From contig JAFQHZ010000013.1 of NCBI GenBank assembly GCA_017415185.1, positions 1 through 64,000 on the forward strand: a stretch of 64,000 nucleotides of DNA, written 5' to 3'. Both the position numbers and the translations under genes were made by a program. Every line of letters begins with the position of its first letter. Position 1 is the stretch's first letter. The DNA is from Candidatus Gastranaerophilales bacterium (GTDB taxonomy: Bacteria; Cyanobacteriota; Vampirovibrionia; Gastranaerophilales; Gastranaerophilaceae). The notes below the pieces were generated by a model. It saw only the letters and a list, made by a program, of their open reading frames with translations, made no database searches and was not told the origin of the DNA. This document shows, in pieces, positions 41,836 to 50,769 of this stretch.

Positions 41836-44565
41836 TTAATATATTCTTTTTTCCACTTTACCAAGGCTTTCAAACAATTGCGAATTTTCATCATAAGTTT
41901 TTTGAGTTGTGTTTATGAAATATCTTGGCTTTTTAGAAAAAACAAATTGTGCCGCTTGTTGAATATCTTGAATTGTTAAAGAATCAATTACTTGAGCAAT
42001 TTTATCAACATTATCAAAATTACTTTGAGTTAGCGAATTTGCCATGCCAGAAATACTCAGCGATTCATTGTCTGAAAATTTGCTTATAATGAAACCTTTT
42101 ATTTTATTTTTGGCAATTTGAAATTCCTCTTGAGAAATATTACCTGATAAAATTTCGGAAATATTATAGTCATAAGAATCAAATATTTTTTTAGCGTCTC
42201 CTTTATTATTGCAGCTTGCATTTGTAGATAAAACAATGCTACCCAAATGACCATTCTGTTTTAAATAAGAACAAGAAGAATAAGCCAAGCCTTCTTTTTC
42301 TCGAATCAAATCAAAGTTTTTTGAAGACAAGACTTCTGCCAACAACCGAAAAGCATAAACATCTTTGATGTTCCCACTAAGAGGAATATCATAAACTTTC
42401 GATAATTCATTTTGATTTGTATTATCAACCCTAATTAGACATTCAATTGGGTTTTCATTTTTGTAAAAGGAAGCATCCGTTCCCTTCTTAAAAGAAAAAC
42501 CGGTTGAATCAAACAAATTAGCAATTTTATTCATTAAAGCAGGATTTTTGCTTATTGGAGCTTGAACAATGATTGTTGAATTAGAATTTGAAACAATTTC
42601 ATTGAACCCTTCAACAACTTCTTCAAGCGTCATTTTGCTAACTTCTTGAGCAATAAAATCTAAATCTTTTGTATATTTTCTTCCATAAAGAAATTCTTTA
42701 AAATCGTCTTGCAAATCAACTTGACTATATTGCAATTCTTTCAAAACTCTTTCTTTTGCTTTTTCTAAATCCTTTTGAGTAAAAGAAAGATTAGAAAAAC
42801 GCTTCATAAAATTAATTTTTTCTTCAAGCTCTTCTTCTTTGCATTCCTGCAAGAATTTAACCGAATCAACATCAAATATAATACCATCTGTGCTGCCTAT
42901 ATTATTTGAAGGCAAAAAGTAAAGAATATAAGCCAATGCAGGATTTGAAGAAATCCTTGTTGAAGCATCAACTCCCCAGTGAATCCTACACTCGTCAGAC
43001 GGAGAATCAAGAAAAATCAATTTAGAATTATTATTTAAAGTTGTAGAATAAATTTTCTTTTGACTTAGTTGTTCACTTCTTTGTTCAAAACGATAAATGT
43101 TATTTGTTTTATTTTTTGGAACAAATATCGGCTCAGAAAGTTTTTTATAATTTTGATGAGTTGAAATTAAATCTTCTTGCGTTGCTTCTTTAGGATGAAG
43201 AGCAGACACTGCAACATTATTCAAATCAAAACAACCGACAAATGTATTGATAATATCATGCGAAGTTAAACTGTTAATAATATTTTTTCTATCTTCAATT
43301 GAAGCGTATCCGCAATCATAATAAGTTTCATAAATAGTATTAATTGCTTCTTCGCTTGTTTTTGAAAAACCACTATCAATATCCGTTATTATATTCTTTT
43401 TAATTTCATTGAGTTCCTCATCGTTTGGTGGGTTTGCAATTAAATCTTTAAAAATCTGATACACGGTTTGATTTTTTTCTTCAACAGAAGAGTTTTTTAA
43501 TCCACCAACCGCCAAAGTAATCTCAACAAGACCATCACGCATATTATAATAATATGCATCTAAATCATAACGAGAAGATAAAATCTCACAAATCATTTGA
43601 AGCTGTGCATGAATATGCGGATTATTTCCATTAGGAACATAAAAAACAAATTCGCAAGCACCGTCGTTACTAACCTGGGAAATCAAATCCACCCTTGTTT
43701 GTTTAACAACAGGAACAGGAGATGTTTTAACAATTGGAGTTTGCATTTTTGGTGATTTTGAAACAAAAGCGTCTGCAACAATTTTTGCAACTTCATCGGG
43801 ATTGTGTTTGGTTGCTAAAATTGTACTAAAATTGCTTGGCTGATAAAATTTATGGTGAAATTTCTTTAAATCATCCATTGTAATAGCATCAACGCTTTCA
43901 ACACTTCCTGCAATTTCCATTATTGAATCAGAAGGAAGACCAAGCACTCTTTTTACGAGTTCTTGAGAAAGTTTCACATATTCATTATTTAAACCATCTT
44001 CAACTTCGGCTTTTACAATATTTTTTTCTTTATCGATTTTGGAAAACTCAGGATACAATAGCATATCCGATTGCAAATCAATTGCTTTTTTTAAATCTTC
44101 CAAAGAATCGGAAGCCAAATCAAGTTGATATGTAGTATCTTTATAACCAGTACCCGCATTATTATAACTAGCTATAATGTCACATTGCTTTTCAATATCT
44201 TGAAAATTTTTGCTTGAATGATACAAAGAATGTTCAATAAAATGAGCTATTCCTTTTGGAAAACCGCCTTCATCCATTGCCCCAACGCCAACTCTTGTCA
44301 TAATAGAAGGGTTGCCTGCGCCTTGAACAATTCCAAGCGTTTGACCATTAATTAATTTATATTTATGTAATTCTTTTCCATTTGGAAGTTTGTCAATCCC
44401 AACTTTAACAAAATTAACCATATTAACACCATAAGGCGCTTGAAGATAGACTGGCGCAGGCGCATAATTAACTTGTTGCTGATAAGAATTGCAATTTGGT
44501 TTTTGCAGTGCATTTTTTGGAATATTAAAACCAATATTATTAATTAAAGGATTAATCTCATTCAT
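41836..44565 (-). CDS. M16-family zinc metallopeptidase
   Basis: The 909-residue protein has the inverted zinc motif HFIEH (His108, Glu111, His112) with the third ligand Glu in VKAEVEDG (Glu187/189). Four M16-type domains fit the length, as in pitrilysin. There is no signal peptide; the first 50 residues are Asn/Pro/Tyr-rich. The C-terminal inactive half includes the substrate-contact pattern LIREKEGLAYSSCSYL. It probably degrades peptides in the cytoplasm. AGGAAAAG lies five bases before the ATG. Confidence 0.9.
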   Translation of the reverse strand: MNEINPLINNIGFNIPKNALQKPNCNSYQQQVNYAPAPVYLQAPYGVNMVNFVKVGIDKLPNGKELHKYKLINGQTLGIVQGAGNPSIMTRVGVGAMDEGGFPKGIAHFIEHSLYHSSKNFQDIEKQCDIIASYNNAGTGYKDTTYQLDLASDSLEDLKKAIDLQSDMLLYPEFSKIDKEKNIVKAEVEDGLNNEYVKLSQELVKRVLGLPSDSIMEIAGSVESVDAITMDDLKKFHHKFYQPSNFSTILATKHNPDEVAKIVADAFVSKSPKMQTPIVKTSPVPVVKQTRVDLISQVSNDGACEFVFYVPNGNNPHIHAQLQMICEILSSRYDLDAYYYNMRDGLVEITLAVGGLKNSSVEEKNQTVYQIFKDLIANPPNDEELNEIKKNIITDIDSGFSKTSEEAINTIYETYYDCGYASIEDRKNIINSLTSHDIINTFVGCFDLNNVAVSALHPKEATQEDLISTHQNYKKLSEPIFVPKNKTNNIYRFEQRSEQLSQKKIYSTTLNNNSKLIFLDSPSDECRIHWGVDASTRISSNPALAYILYFLPSNNIGSTDGIIFDVDSVKFLQECKEEELEEKINFMKRFSNLSFTQKDLEKAKERVLKELQYSQVDLQDDFKEFLYGRKYTKDLDFIAQEVSKMTLEEVVEGFNEIVSNSNSTIIVQAPISKNPALMNKIANLFDSTGFSFKKGTDASFYKNENPIECLIRVDNTNQNELSKVYDIPLSGNIKDVYAFRLLAEVLSSKNFDLIREKEGLAYSSCSYLKQNGHLGSIVLSTNASCNNKGDAKKIFDSYDYNISEILSGNISQEEFQIAKNKIKGFIISKFSDNESLSISGMANSLTQSNFDNVDKIAQVIDSLTIQDIQQAAQFVFSKKPRYFINTTQKTYDENSQLFESLGKVEKRIY

Positions 44566-44623
44566 AGTTACTTTTCCTGATTAATAATATAAAGTTAAAA
44601 AGCAAGAAAAAATTGCCCAAAAG

Positions 44624-45163
44624 TTAATCTTGCTGTAAATTTTTGGCTTTGTAAGTTGATTCAATTTTGCGAGCAAAATTTGCTTTTTGTTCGTCATTTA
44701 AAAATTTAATTCTATCAACATTTTCTTTAATTTGTTCTTGCGTTTTTTTATCAAGTTCAATTGATTCAAGCTGAGTTTTGGTAATTTCAATCGGTTTATC
44801 TTCAACTTGATTTGATAAACCGCTAGGCGTTGAAACGCAATAGTTTTTATAATTGAAAATTATATCAGTTATTGTAATTCCTAATGGCATAGAATAAGAA
44901 TTAACATTTTTTAAAATCTTTGTTTTGTATAAGTTTAATTCTTGGACAATAACAGGACTTTTAGCGCTAACATAAAGTTTATTATATTTAATTGAATAAG
45001 GCTTGGTAAACTTTGCAAATTTCACACCAACAATATTATTCCAAAAAGAAAAAATGGTTGAATGCTTAATAACAGCACCCATTTTATTTCCCTTTGCCAT
45101 CTCCCCAAATGCCGTTTTTGAAATAAGCTCACCAATATGTGTTGTTGGATTATGTTTTTTCAT
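44624..45163 (-). CDS. dciA: DciA/DUF721-family helicase loader
   Basis: The 179 residues contain a DUF721 domain (about residues 10-105): ISKTAFGEMAKGN, FWNNIVGVKFAKFTKPY and LYVSAKSPVIVQELNLYK. DciA helps load the replicative helicase DnaB in bacteria without DnaC/DnaI. The C-terminal 70 residues are charged. The ATG is six bases after TATAAT with no ribosome site, so the mRNA seems leaderless. It lies downstream of metK but with its own promoter. Confidence 0.82.
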   Translation of the reverse strand: MKKHNPTTHIGELISKTAFGEMAKGNKMGAVIKHSTIFSFWNNIVGVKFAKFTKPYSIKYNKLYVSAKSPVIVQELNLYKTKILKNVNSYSMPLGITITDIIFNYKNYCVSTPSGLSNQVEDKPIEITKTQLESIELDKKTQEQIKENVDRIKFLNDEQKANFARKIESTYKAKNLQQD

Positions 45164-45169
45164 AAATTA

Positions 45170-45175
45170 ATTATA
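45170..45175 (-). promoter_or_regulatory. -10 box of dciA, leaderless arrangement
   Basis: TATAAT on the minus strand, six bases, then ATG at 45163. The -35 region is not convincing. No Shine-Dalgarno. Confidence 0.5.
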
Positions 45176-45176
45176 C

Positions 45177-45209
45177 AACAGCTACCTTCAAAAAATAAAG
45201 GTAGCTGTT
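45177..45209 (-). terminator. hairpin between metK and dciA
   Basis: A 12-base stem (AACAGCTACCTT and complement, nine-base loop) follows the metK stop by 22 bases. The T-run after it is short, so termination may be incomplete. Confidence 0.65.
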
Positions 45210-45230
45210 AGATTTATTTATATAAGTTAA

Positions 45231-46487
45231 TTATACATTTGCTTTTTTAGCTAATTCTTCAGCCATGTTTGTTTGTTCCCAAGGAACAAAGAAATCTTCA
45301 CGACCAACATGACCATAAGCAGCAAGTTTTTGATAGAATTTGCCGCCATTTTTAGCTGGTAAATTTCTTAAATCGAATTCTCTAATGATTGCAGCAGGTC
45401 TTAAATCAAATGCTTCTACTACTATTTTAGAAAGCTCTTCATCGTTGATTTTACCAGTATCAAAGGTATCAACCAAAACAGAAACTGGTTGAGCTTGACC
45501 GATTGCATAAGCTAATTCGATTTCGCATTTTTGAGCCAATCCAGCTTTTACGATGTTTTTTGCAACCCATCTAGCTGCATAAGCTGCAGATCTGTCAACT
45601 TTTGTAGGATCTTTTCCAGAGAAAGCTCCGCCACCATGACGAGAATAGCCACCATAAGTATCAACGATGATTTTTCTTCCAGTCAAACCAGCGTCGCCTT
45701 GAGGTCCACCAATTACAAATCTTCCAGATGGATTAATTAAATATTTTGTTGTTTCATCAGGTTTAACTTCGTATCCTTCAAAAACAGGTTTAATAACCAA
45801 TTCAATCATATCTTTTCTAATGATTTCTTGAATTTTTTGATTGTCTTCAACACCATTAACGATTGGATCGTGTTGAGTTGAAATAACAATTGTATCGATT
45901 CTTTTTGGTTTACCATCAACATATTCAACTGTAACTTGGGATTTACCATCTGGTCTTAAATAATTTACTCTTCTTTGTTTTCTAATTTCAGCCAATTTAT
46001 AAGCTAATTTGTGAGCCAATGCAATTGGTAATGGCATTAATTCAGGTGTTTCGTCACAAGCATAACCAAACATAATACCTTGATCGCCTGCACCGATATC
46101 AAGAGTTTCGTCTTTTGAAACATCTGCATTATCGTTTCTTGTTTCTAGCGCTTTATTAACACCGCCAGCAATATCTGTTGATTGTTCATCAATTGAAGTC
46201 AATACAGCACAAGTTTTATAATCAAAACCGCCGCCTTCTTCGCCATTATAACCGATTGATTTGATTGTATTTCTAACTACTGTTGGAATATCAACATAGC
46301 AATTAGAAGTGATTTCACCACAAACCAAAGCCATACCAGTTGTTACTGTGGTTTCAGCAGCTACTCTTGATTTTGAATCTTTTGTTAAAAATTCGTCTAA
46401 AATCGCATCTGAAATTTGGTCGCAAACTTTGTCTGGGTGACCTTCTGTAACAGATTCAGATGTGAATAAAAAATTCTTTAATGTCAT
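45231..46487 (-). CDS. metK: S-adenosylmethionine synthetase
   Basis: MetK makes SAM from methionine and ATP. With ATG at 46487 and AAGGAG before it, the protein has 418 residues. [19 protein letters not shown], the signature [12 protein letters not shown], and [16 protein letters not shown] are all present. Codon use suggests high expression. A short structured leader and a good promoter lie upstream (46488-46582). A much earlier in-frame start at 46577 lies in the promoter and is rejected. Confidence 0.97.
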   Translation of the reverse strand: MTLKNFLFTSESVTEGHPDKVCDQISDAILDEFLTKDSKSRVAAETTVTTGMALVCGEITSNCYVDIPTVVRNTIKSIGYNGEEGGGFDYKTCAVLTSIDEQSTDIAGGVNKALETRNDNADVSKDETLDIGAGDQGIMFGYACDETPELMPLPIALAHKLAYKLAEIRKQRRVNYLRPDGKSQVTVEYVDGKPKRIDTIVISTQHDPIVNGVEDNQKIQEIIRKDMIELVIKPVFEGYEVKPDETTKYLINPSGRFVIGGPQGDAGLTGRKIIVDTYGGYSRHGGGAFSGKDPTKVDRSAAYAARWVAKNIVKAGLAQKCEIELAYAIGQAQPVSVLVDTFDTGKINDEELSKIVVEAFDLRPAAIIREFDLRNLPAKNGGKFYQKLAAYGHVGREDFFVPWEQTNMAEELAKKANV

Positions 46488-46548
46488 CTTTTTCTCCTTA
46501 ATTTTTATTACCGCTGGTAAGGTTTTTAATTCCGACCCAGCTAACGTA
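46488..46548 (-). promoter_or_regulatory. structured metK leader, candidate cis-regulatory RNA
   Basis: The predicted 61-base leader contains GCTGG...CCAGC pairing and an alternative hairpin TTACC-AGC-GGTAA that uses the same bases. CCTTA within it could also pair with TAAGG of the ribosome site. It does not contain the SAM-I core. TATAAT at 46555-46560 and TTGAAT at 46577-46582 form the promoter. Confidence 0.4.
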
Positions 46549-46554
46549 TCAAAA

Positions 46555-46582
46555 ATTATAATATATAAATATTTCAATTCAA
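46555..46582 (-). promoter_or_regulatory. metK promoter
   Basis: On the minus strand TTGAAT (46577-46582), a 16-base spacer and TATAAT (46555-46560) lie 68 bases before the metK ATG. Confidence 0.6.
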
Positions 46583-46662
46583 TTAAAATAAAAATAATTT
46601 GAAAAAGGCAATTTTTTCATTAACTTTGTTTTATATAGGTATAAAATTTCAAAAGGAAAGTT

Positions 46663-47355
46663 ATGACAATAATTAAATTTAACCCAACTTCTTGGGAAGG
46701 AACAAACAATATAAATTCAACACAAACAGACGCAATTAAACACAATTCATTCCCAGAAGAATATGATAGCTGCGAATTTGTTGATTACGAATTAACAGAA
46801 GAAGAAAATCAAGGCGTTTTTTCAAAACTGAAAGCAATGTTTGCGCACGAAAAAAGCATAAACCCTAAAAAACAACAAAAAGCATTTGAAAAAGCAAGAA
46901 ATGTTTTATGCCACAGTATTATAACAAGAGACCAAGTTGCAACAATTCTTGATATGATGACTAGCGAAAAATCAAAACAATATGCTTGGAAATTATACAA
47001 CGCAGGCGTAGTAATAAGATTTGCACAAGACGAAATGGGTAGACCAGTTATGGAAGAAGAAGATTTAGAAGGAAATCTCACAAGGGCAACAACTTTTGAT
47101 AGAGATACTTTAAAATTAATATATATTGATACGCCAACAAAAAACGGCAAAGACTTTGATAGAATAGTTTTTTATAACAAAGAAGGTACACATTTTGAAG
47201 TTAAAAAAGGCATAAAAAACAATCGTTCTATGAAAGAATTTTATAGCTTCGTTGGCAGCGAACCTGTAAGCTACAAAAAAGATTGCACTCAAACATCAAG
47301 CGGTATAGTTGGAAAAGAAGAATATAATTTTGTAGATTATCAATTTGCTTTTTAA
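46663..47355 (+). CDS. lineage-specific protein, unknown
   Basis: A 230-residue soluble protein with AAGGAAAG before the ATG. The first 50 residues are polar (MTIIKFNPTSWEG and an acidic stretch), the middle (60-120) is helical with a basic patch, and the C-terminal half has beta strands such as LKLIYIDTPTK and FDRIVFYNKEGTHFEV. No signal peptide, no membrane span and no catalytic motif that I recognise. Divergent from metK; TATAAA lies upstream. Confidence 0.7.
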   Translation: MTIIKFNPTSWEGTNNINSTQTDAIKHNSFPEEYDSCEFVDYELTEEENQGVFSKLKAMFAHEKSINPKKQQKAFEKARNVLCHSIITRDQVATILDMMTSEKSKQYAWKLYNAGVVIRFAQDEMGRPVMEEEDLEGNLTRATTFDRDTLKLIYIDTPTKNGKDFDRIVFYNKEGTHFEVKKGIKNNRSMKEFYSFVGSEPVSYKKDCTQTSSGIVGKEEYNFVDYQFAF

Positions 47356-47446
47356 TAAACAACTTTAAAAAACTTAAAAATCTTTATTAAATATTATGTT
47401 TATTTTATAATTTTCCTTGCAAGTAACTAATATCGAGAGGAAGAAT

Positions 47447-49222
47447 ATGGAATTAACATATAAAAAACTTGGCTGTACCCAATTAACAGAAGCACACATT
47501 GGTCAAGAAACAGTTTTAGCTGGTTGGGCAAGCACAATTCGTGACCTAGGCGGAATTATTTTTGTTGAATTAAGAGACAAAACCGGTCTTTTTCAACTTG
47601 TGGCAGACCCTCAAGTCAACCCAGAAGTACACGAAATTTTATCAAAAGTTAAATCAGAATATGTTATTCAAGTAACAGGTAAAGTTACAAAAAGACCCGA
47701 TGAAACAATTAACAACAAATTAAAAACAGGAACAATTGAAATGTATCCATCTAAAGTTGTTGTTTTATCAACATCACAAACTCTTCCTTTTGTGCTTGAG
47801 GATGATAATGTTTCAGAAGATGTTCGTTTAAAATATCGTTATTTAGACTTGCGTCGTGAAAAAATGATGAACAATTTCCAACTTCGTCACAATATCGTTA
47901 AAGCAATAAGAAATTATTTAAACGATTTAGATTTCATGGAAGTTGAAACACCAATTTTAATCAAAGCTACTCCAGAAGGCGCAAGAGATTATTTGGTTCC
48001 TTCAAGACTTCATGATGGAAAATTTTATGCACTTCCTCAATCTCCTCAAATTTTCAAACAACTTTTAATGGTTTCTGGTTTTGAAAAATATTATCAAATC
48101 GCAAAATGTTTCAGAGACGAAGACCTAAGAGCAGACAGACAACCTGAATTCACTCAAGTTGATATGGAAATGTCTTTTGTTAATCAAGACGACGTTATCA
48201 AAATGACAGAAGGCTTAATCGAAAAAGCTTTTGAAGCAGCAGGAGTTGAAGTTAAGGCACCATTTAGAAGAATTACATACAAAGAAGCAATGGAAAAATA
48301 TGGTTCAGACAAACCTGATACACGCTTTGGTTTAGAATTGTTTGATGTTACAGACATTATGCAAGAATCTACTTTTGAAGCATTCAAAGCAGTTATCGCT
48401 AAAGGTGGAACTGTAAGAGCCATTAAAATTCCGGGAATTGCCGGATATTCAAGAAAAGAAATGGATGATGTAAGAAATCTTGCAATTTCATTTGGTGCTA
48501 AGGGCTTAGCTTGGATAACTTATATGGAAGATGGCGAAGTTAAATCTCCAGTATTAAAATTCTTAAACGAAGAACAAGTTAAAGCTATTCAAGAACGTGG
48601 CGAAGCAAACAAAGGAGATATTATTTTCTTTGTTGCTGATCATCCAAAAATCGTTTTTGATGTTTTAGGAAGATTCAGATTATATTTTGGTCAAAAATTA
48701 AATATGATTGATGAATCACTACATGATTTATTATGGGTTGTTGATTTCCCATTATTCGAACAAGATCTTGAAGATGGTTCATTTAAATCGGTTCACCATC
48801 CATTTACAATGCCTGCTTTAGAAGACATTGATAAACTTGAAAACGATAAAGGCAATGTTAAATCAATTGCTTATGATATTATCTACAACGGAAACGAACT
48901 TGGTGGCGGCTCAATAAGAATCCATGACGCAGACATTCAAGAAAAAGTATTCCATGCTCTTGGATTATCGCAAGAAGATATTCAAAACAAATTTGAATTT
49001 TTAGTTAATGCGTTCAAATATGGCACACCTCCACACGGCGGTTTAGCTATTGGTCTTGATAGATTAGTAGCATTATTATTAAGAGCTCAATCAATCAGAG
49101 AAGTTATTGCATTTCCTAAAAATTCAGCTGCTAAAGACTTAATGACAGATGCTCCTTCTTTGGCTTCTGAAGAACAATTAAGAGAATTGCACTTAAAACT
49201 TAGAAACATACCAAAGGTATAA
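47447..49222 (+). CDS. aspS: aspartyl-tRNA synthetase
   Basis: AspRS charges tRNA-Asp. The ATG at 47447 follows GAGGAAG, giving 591 residues, the usual bacterial length. It has the OB-fold anticodon domain (GWASTIRDLGGIIFVELRD), the class II motif 2 CFRDEDLRADRQPEFTQVD, the bacterial insertion domain and motif 3 GGLAIGLDRLVALL. A start 30 bases earlier lacks a ribosome site. Whether it is discriminating cannot be told by eye. It is followed three bases later by a glycosyltransferase. Confidence 0.97.
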   Translation: MELTYKKLGCTQLTEAHIGQETVLAGWASTIRDLGGIIFVELRDKTGLFQLVADPQVNPEVHEILSKVKSEYVIQVTGKVTKRPDETINNKLKTGTIEMYPSKVVVLSTSQTLPFVLEDDNVSEDVRLKYRYLDLRREKMMNNFQLRHNIVKAIRNYLNDLDFMEVETPILIKATPEGARDYLVPSRLHDGKFYALPQSPQIFKQLLMVSGFEKYYQIAKCFRDEDLRADRQPEFTQVDMEMSFVNQDDVIKMTEGLIEKAFEAAGVEVKAPFRRITYKEAMEKYGSDKPDTRFGLELFDVTDIMQESTFEAFKAVIAKGGTVRAIKIPGIAGYSRKEMDDVRNLAISFGAKGLAWITYMEDGEVKSPVLKFLNEEQVKAIQERGEANKGDIIFFVADHPKIVFDVLGRFRLYFGQKLNMIDESLHDLLWVVDFPLFEQDLEDGSFKSVHHPFTMPALEDIDKLENDKGNVKSIAYDIIYNGNELGGGSIRIHDADIQEKVFHALGLSQEDIQNKFEFLVNAFKYGTPPHGGLAIGLDRLVALLLRAQSIREVIAFPKNSAAKDLMTDAPSLASEEQLRELHLKLRNIPKV

Positions 49223-49225
49223 AAT

Positions 49226-49963
49226 TTGTTAAATAATAAAAAAATAGTTATAGTAATGCCTGCGTATAATGCGCAGGCTACTTTAAAAGAAACGTTTGAA
49301 ACAATTCCAAAAGATTTTGTTGATGATGTGATTCTTGTTGACGATTGTTCAAGCGACAACACAGTTGAAATTGCAAAATCTTTAGGAATTAAAACTATAA
49401 CTCACAACAAAAATCTTGGCTATGGCGCAAATCAAAAAACTTGCTATGCTGAAGCGCTAAATCTAGGAGCAGATATTGTTATTATGCTTCATCCTGATTT
49501 TCAATATGACCCAAGATTAATCCCTTCGCTCGCTTCTATGATAGCTTTTGATAATTACGATTGTGCTTTGGCTTCTCGAATGCTTGTTGGAAGCGCAAAA
49601 AATTCCAAAATGCCAAAATATAAATATTTTGCAAACAAATTCTTAACAGCATTTCAAAATTTATTTTTAAACAAAAATTTATCAGAATATCACACAGGAT
49701 ATCGTGCTTTCAGTTCTAAGGTTTTAAGAAATTTGCCATACGACAAAATGAGCAATGATTTTATTTTTGATAATGAAATGCTTGCGCTAATTTATTATAA
49801 AAATTTTTCAATTGGAGAAATTTCTTGCCCCACCAAATATTTCGATGGAGCAAGTTCAATTAATTTTATTCGTTCTTGCAAATATGGTTTTGAGGTTTTA
49901 AAAGTTAGCTTATTATATAGATTAGCTAAACTCAAATTAAAAACAAAACTATTTTCCCAATAA
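49226..49963 (+). CDS. family 2 glycosyltransferase (polyprenyl-phosphate mannosyltransferase-like)
   Basis: The 245 residues have the GT2 fold: IVIVMPAYNAQATLKET, ILVDDCSSDNTVEIA, NLGYGANQKTCY and an acceptor region HTGYRAFSSKVL, as in DPM1-type enzymes that transfer sugar from NDP-sugar to a polyprenyl phosphate. The start is TTG at 49226, with AAAGG eight bases upstream in the aspS end. There is no C-terminal membrane anchor. It overlaps the convergent sigma-factor gene by 15 bases. Confidence 0.88.
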   Translation: MLNNKKIVIVMPAYNAQATLKETFETIPKDFVDDVILVDDCSSDNTVEIAKSLGIKTITHNKNLGYGANQKTCYAEALNLGADIVIMLHPDFQYDPRLIPSLASMIAFDNYDCALASRMLVGSAKNSKMPKYKYFANKFLTAFQNLFLNKNLSEYHTGYRAFSSKVLRNLPYDKMSNDFIFDNEMLALIYYKNFSIGEISCPTKYFDGASSINFIRSCKYGFEVLKVSLLYRLAKLKLKTKLFSQ

Positions 49964-50710
49964 ACCTTTGTCTGCTAAATGAGCCATTTTGTCTTGAAAA
50001 TCTCCATTTGGAATTACTCTTGCTTCAGCTCTATACATTCTAGTTCTCATTGGATGGCGCAATCTTCTGATTGCTTTGTTTTCAACTTGTCTAATTCTTT
50101 CTCTTGTTGTATTAAATATTTCTGCAACTTCTTCAAGAGTTTTAACACCCTTTCCATCAAAACCAAAACGAGCTTCTAAAACTCCTTGTTCTCTAGTTGT
50201 TAATGTTTCCATCGCATCAGACAAGCCTTGAATTCTTGCAACTCTAAGTTGCATATCGGGAAAATTATCTTGAATTTTTGACAAATCAACACCAGAAACA
50301 AAATATTCAGATTCTGCATTGCTTCTTTTTAATAAGCGTTCTAAAAATATTTTTTCACGCTCTAGCGAATAAGAATTGAAATTTCCGCCTCGTTGACCTT
50401 TATATTGATTTGCAACAGTAACCATATGTTCAATTAAATCTTGTGTAACATCTTCTTTTGATAATTCAGGATGTTCATGCACAAACATTTCAGCTTGTCT
50501 AATTGTTCTTGGCAATCTTTGAACAATCATTTGATCAATCATATCTTGAGTTAATCTGCCTTCTTTAGAAGCTGCAGCTAAAGCAGCTTTAGAAAAATCT
50601 GCTCTAACAAATTCGTCAATACCGCTATAATCAAGACCGATTAATTTGTTTGGTTTTAAATTATTTGAAATAGCACTTACAACATTTGTGGTAATTTTTG
50701 AAATATTCAT
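49949..50710 (-). CDS. divergent sigma-70-like factor with degenerate region 2
   Basis: With ATG at 50710 and AAAGGA six bases upstream it has 253 residues. Residues 165-220 are a housekeeping-type sigma region 4 (LTTREQGVLEARFGF, TLEEVAEIFNTTRERIRQVE, KAIRRLRHP). By contrast the part that should be region 2 (about 85-130) keeps only a faint match (DLIEHMVTVANQYKGQRGGNF) and lacks a clear -10 recognition helix. Region 1.1 is absent. It might be a specialised sigma, or a regulator built from a sigma region 4. The opening MNISKIT also begins the gene at 57564. Confidence 0.75.
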   Translation of the reverse strand: MNISKITTNVVSAISNNLKPNKLIGLDYSGIDEFVRADFSKAALAAASKEGRLTQDMIDQMIVQRLPRTIRQAEMFVHEHPELSKEDVTQDLIEHMVTVANQYKGQRGGNFNSYSLEREKIFLERLLKRSNAESEYFVSGVDLSKIQDNFPDMQLRVARIQGLSDAMETLTTREQGVLEARFGFDGKGVKTLEEVAEIFNTTRERIRQVENKAIRRLRHPMRTRMYRAEARVIPNGDFQDKMAHLADKGLLGK

Positions 50711-50769
50711 TATACATCCTTTACAAAACACATTCTGGACGTATAAAACATCTAAAAGAAAAAAGTTGC

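Noticed and set aside
46488-46548. Known SAM-I riboswitch in the metK leader
   Set aside because: The leader is too short for SAM-I and the conserved core with its kink-turn was not found.
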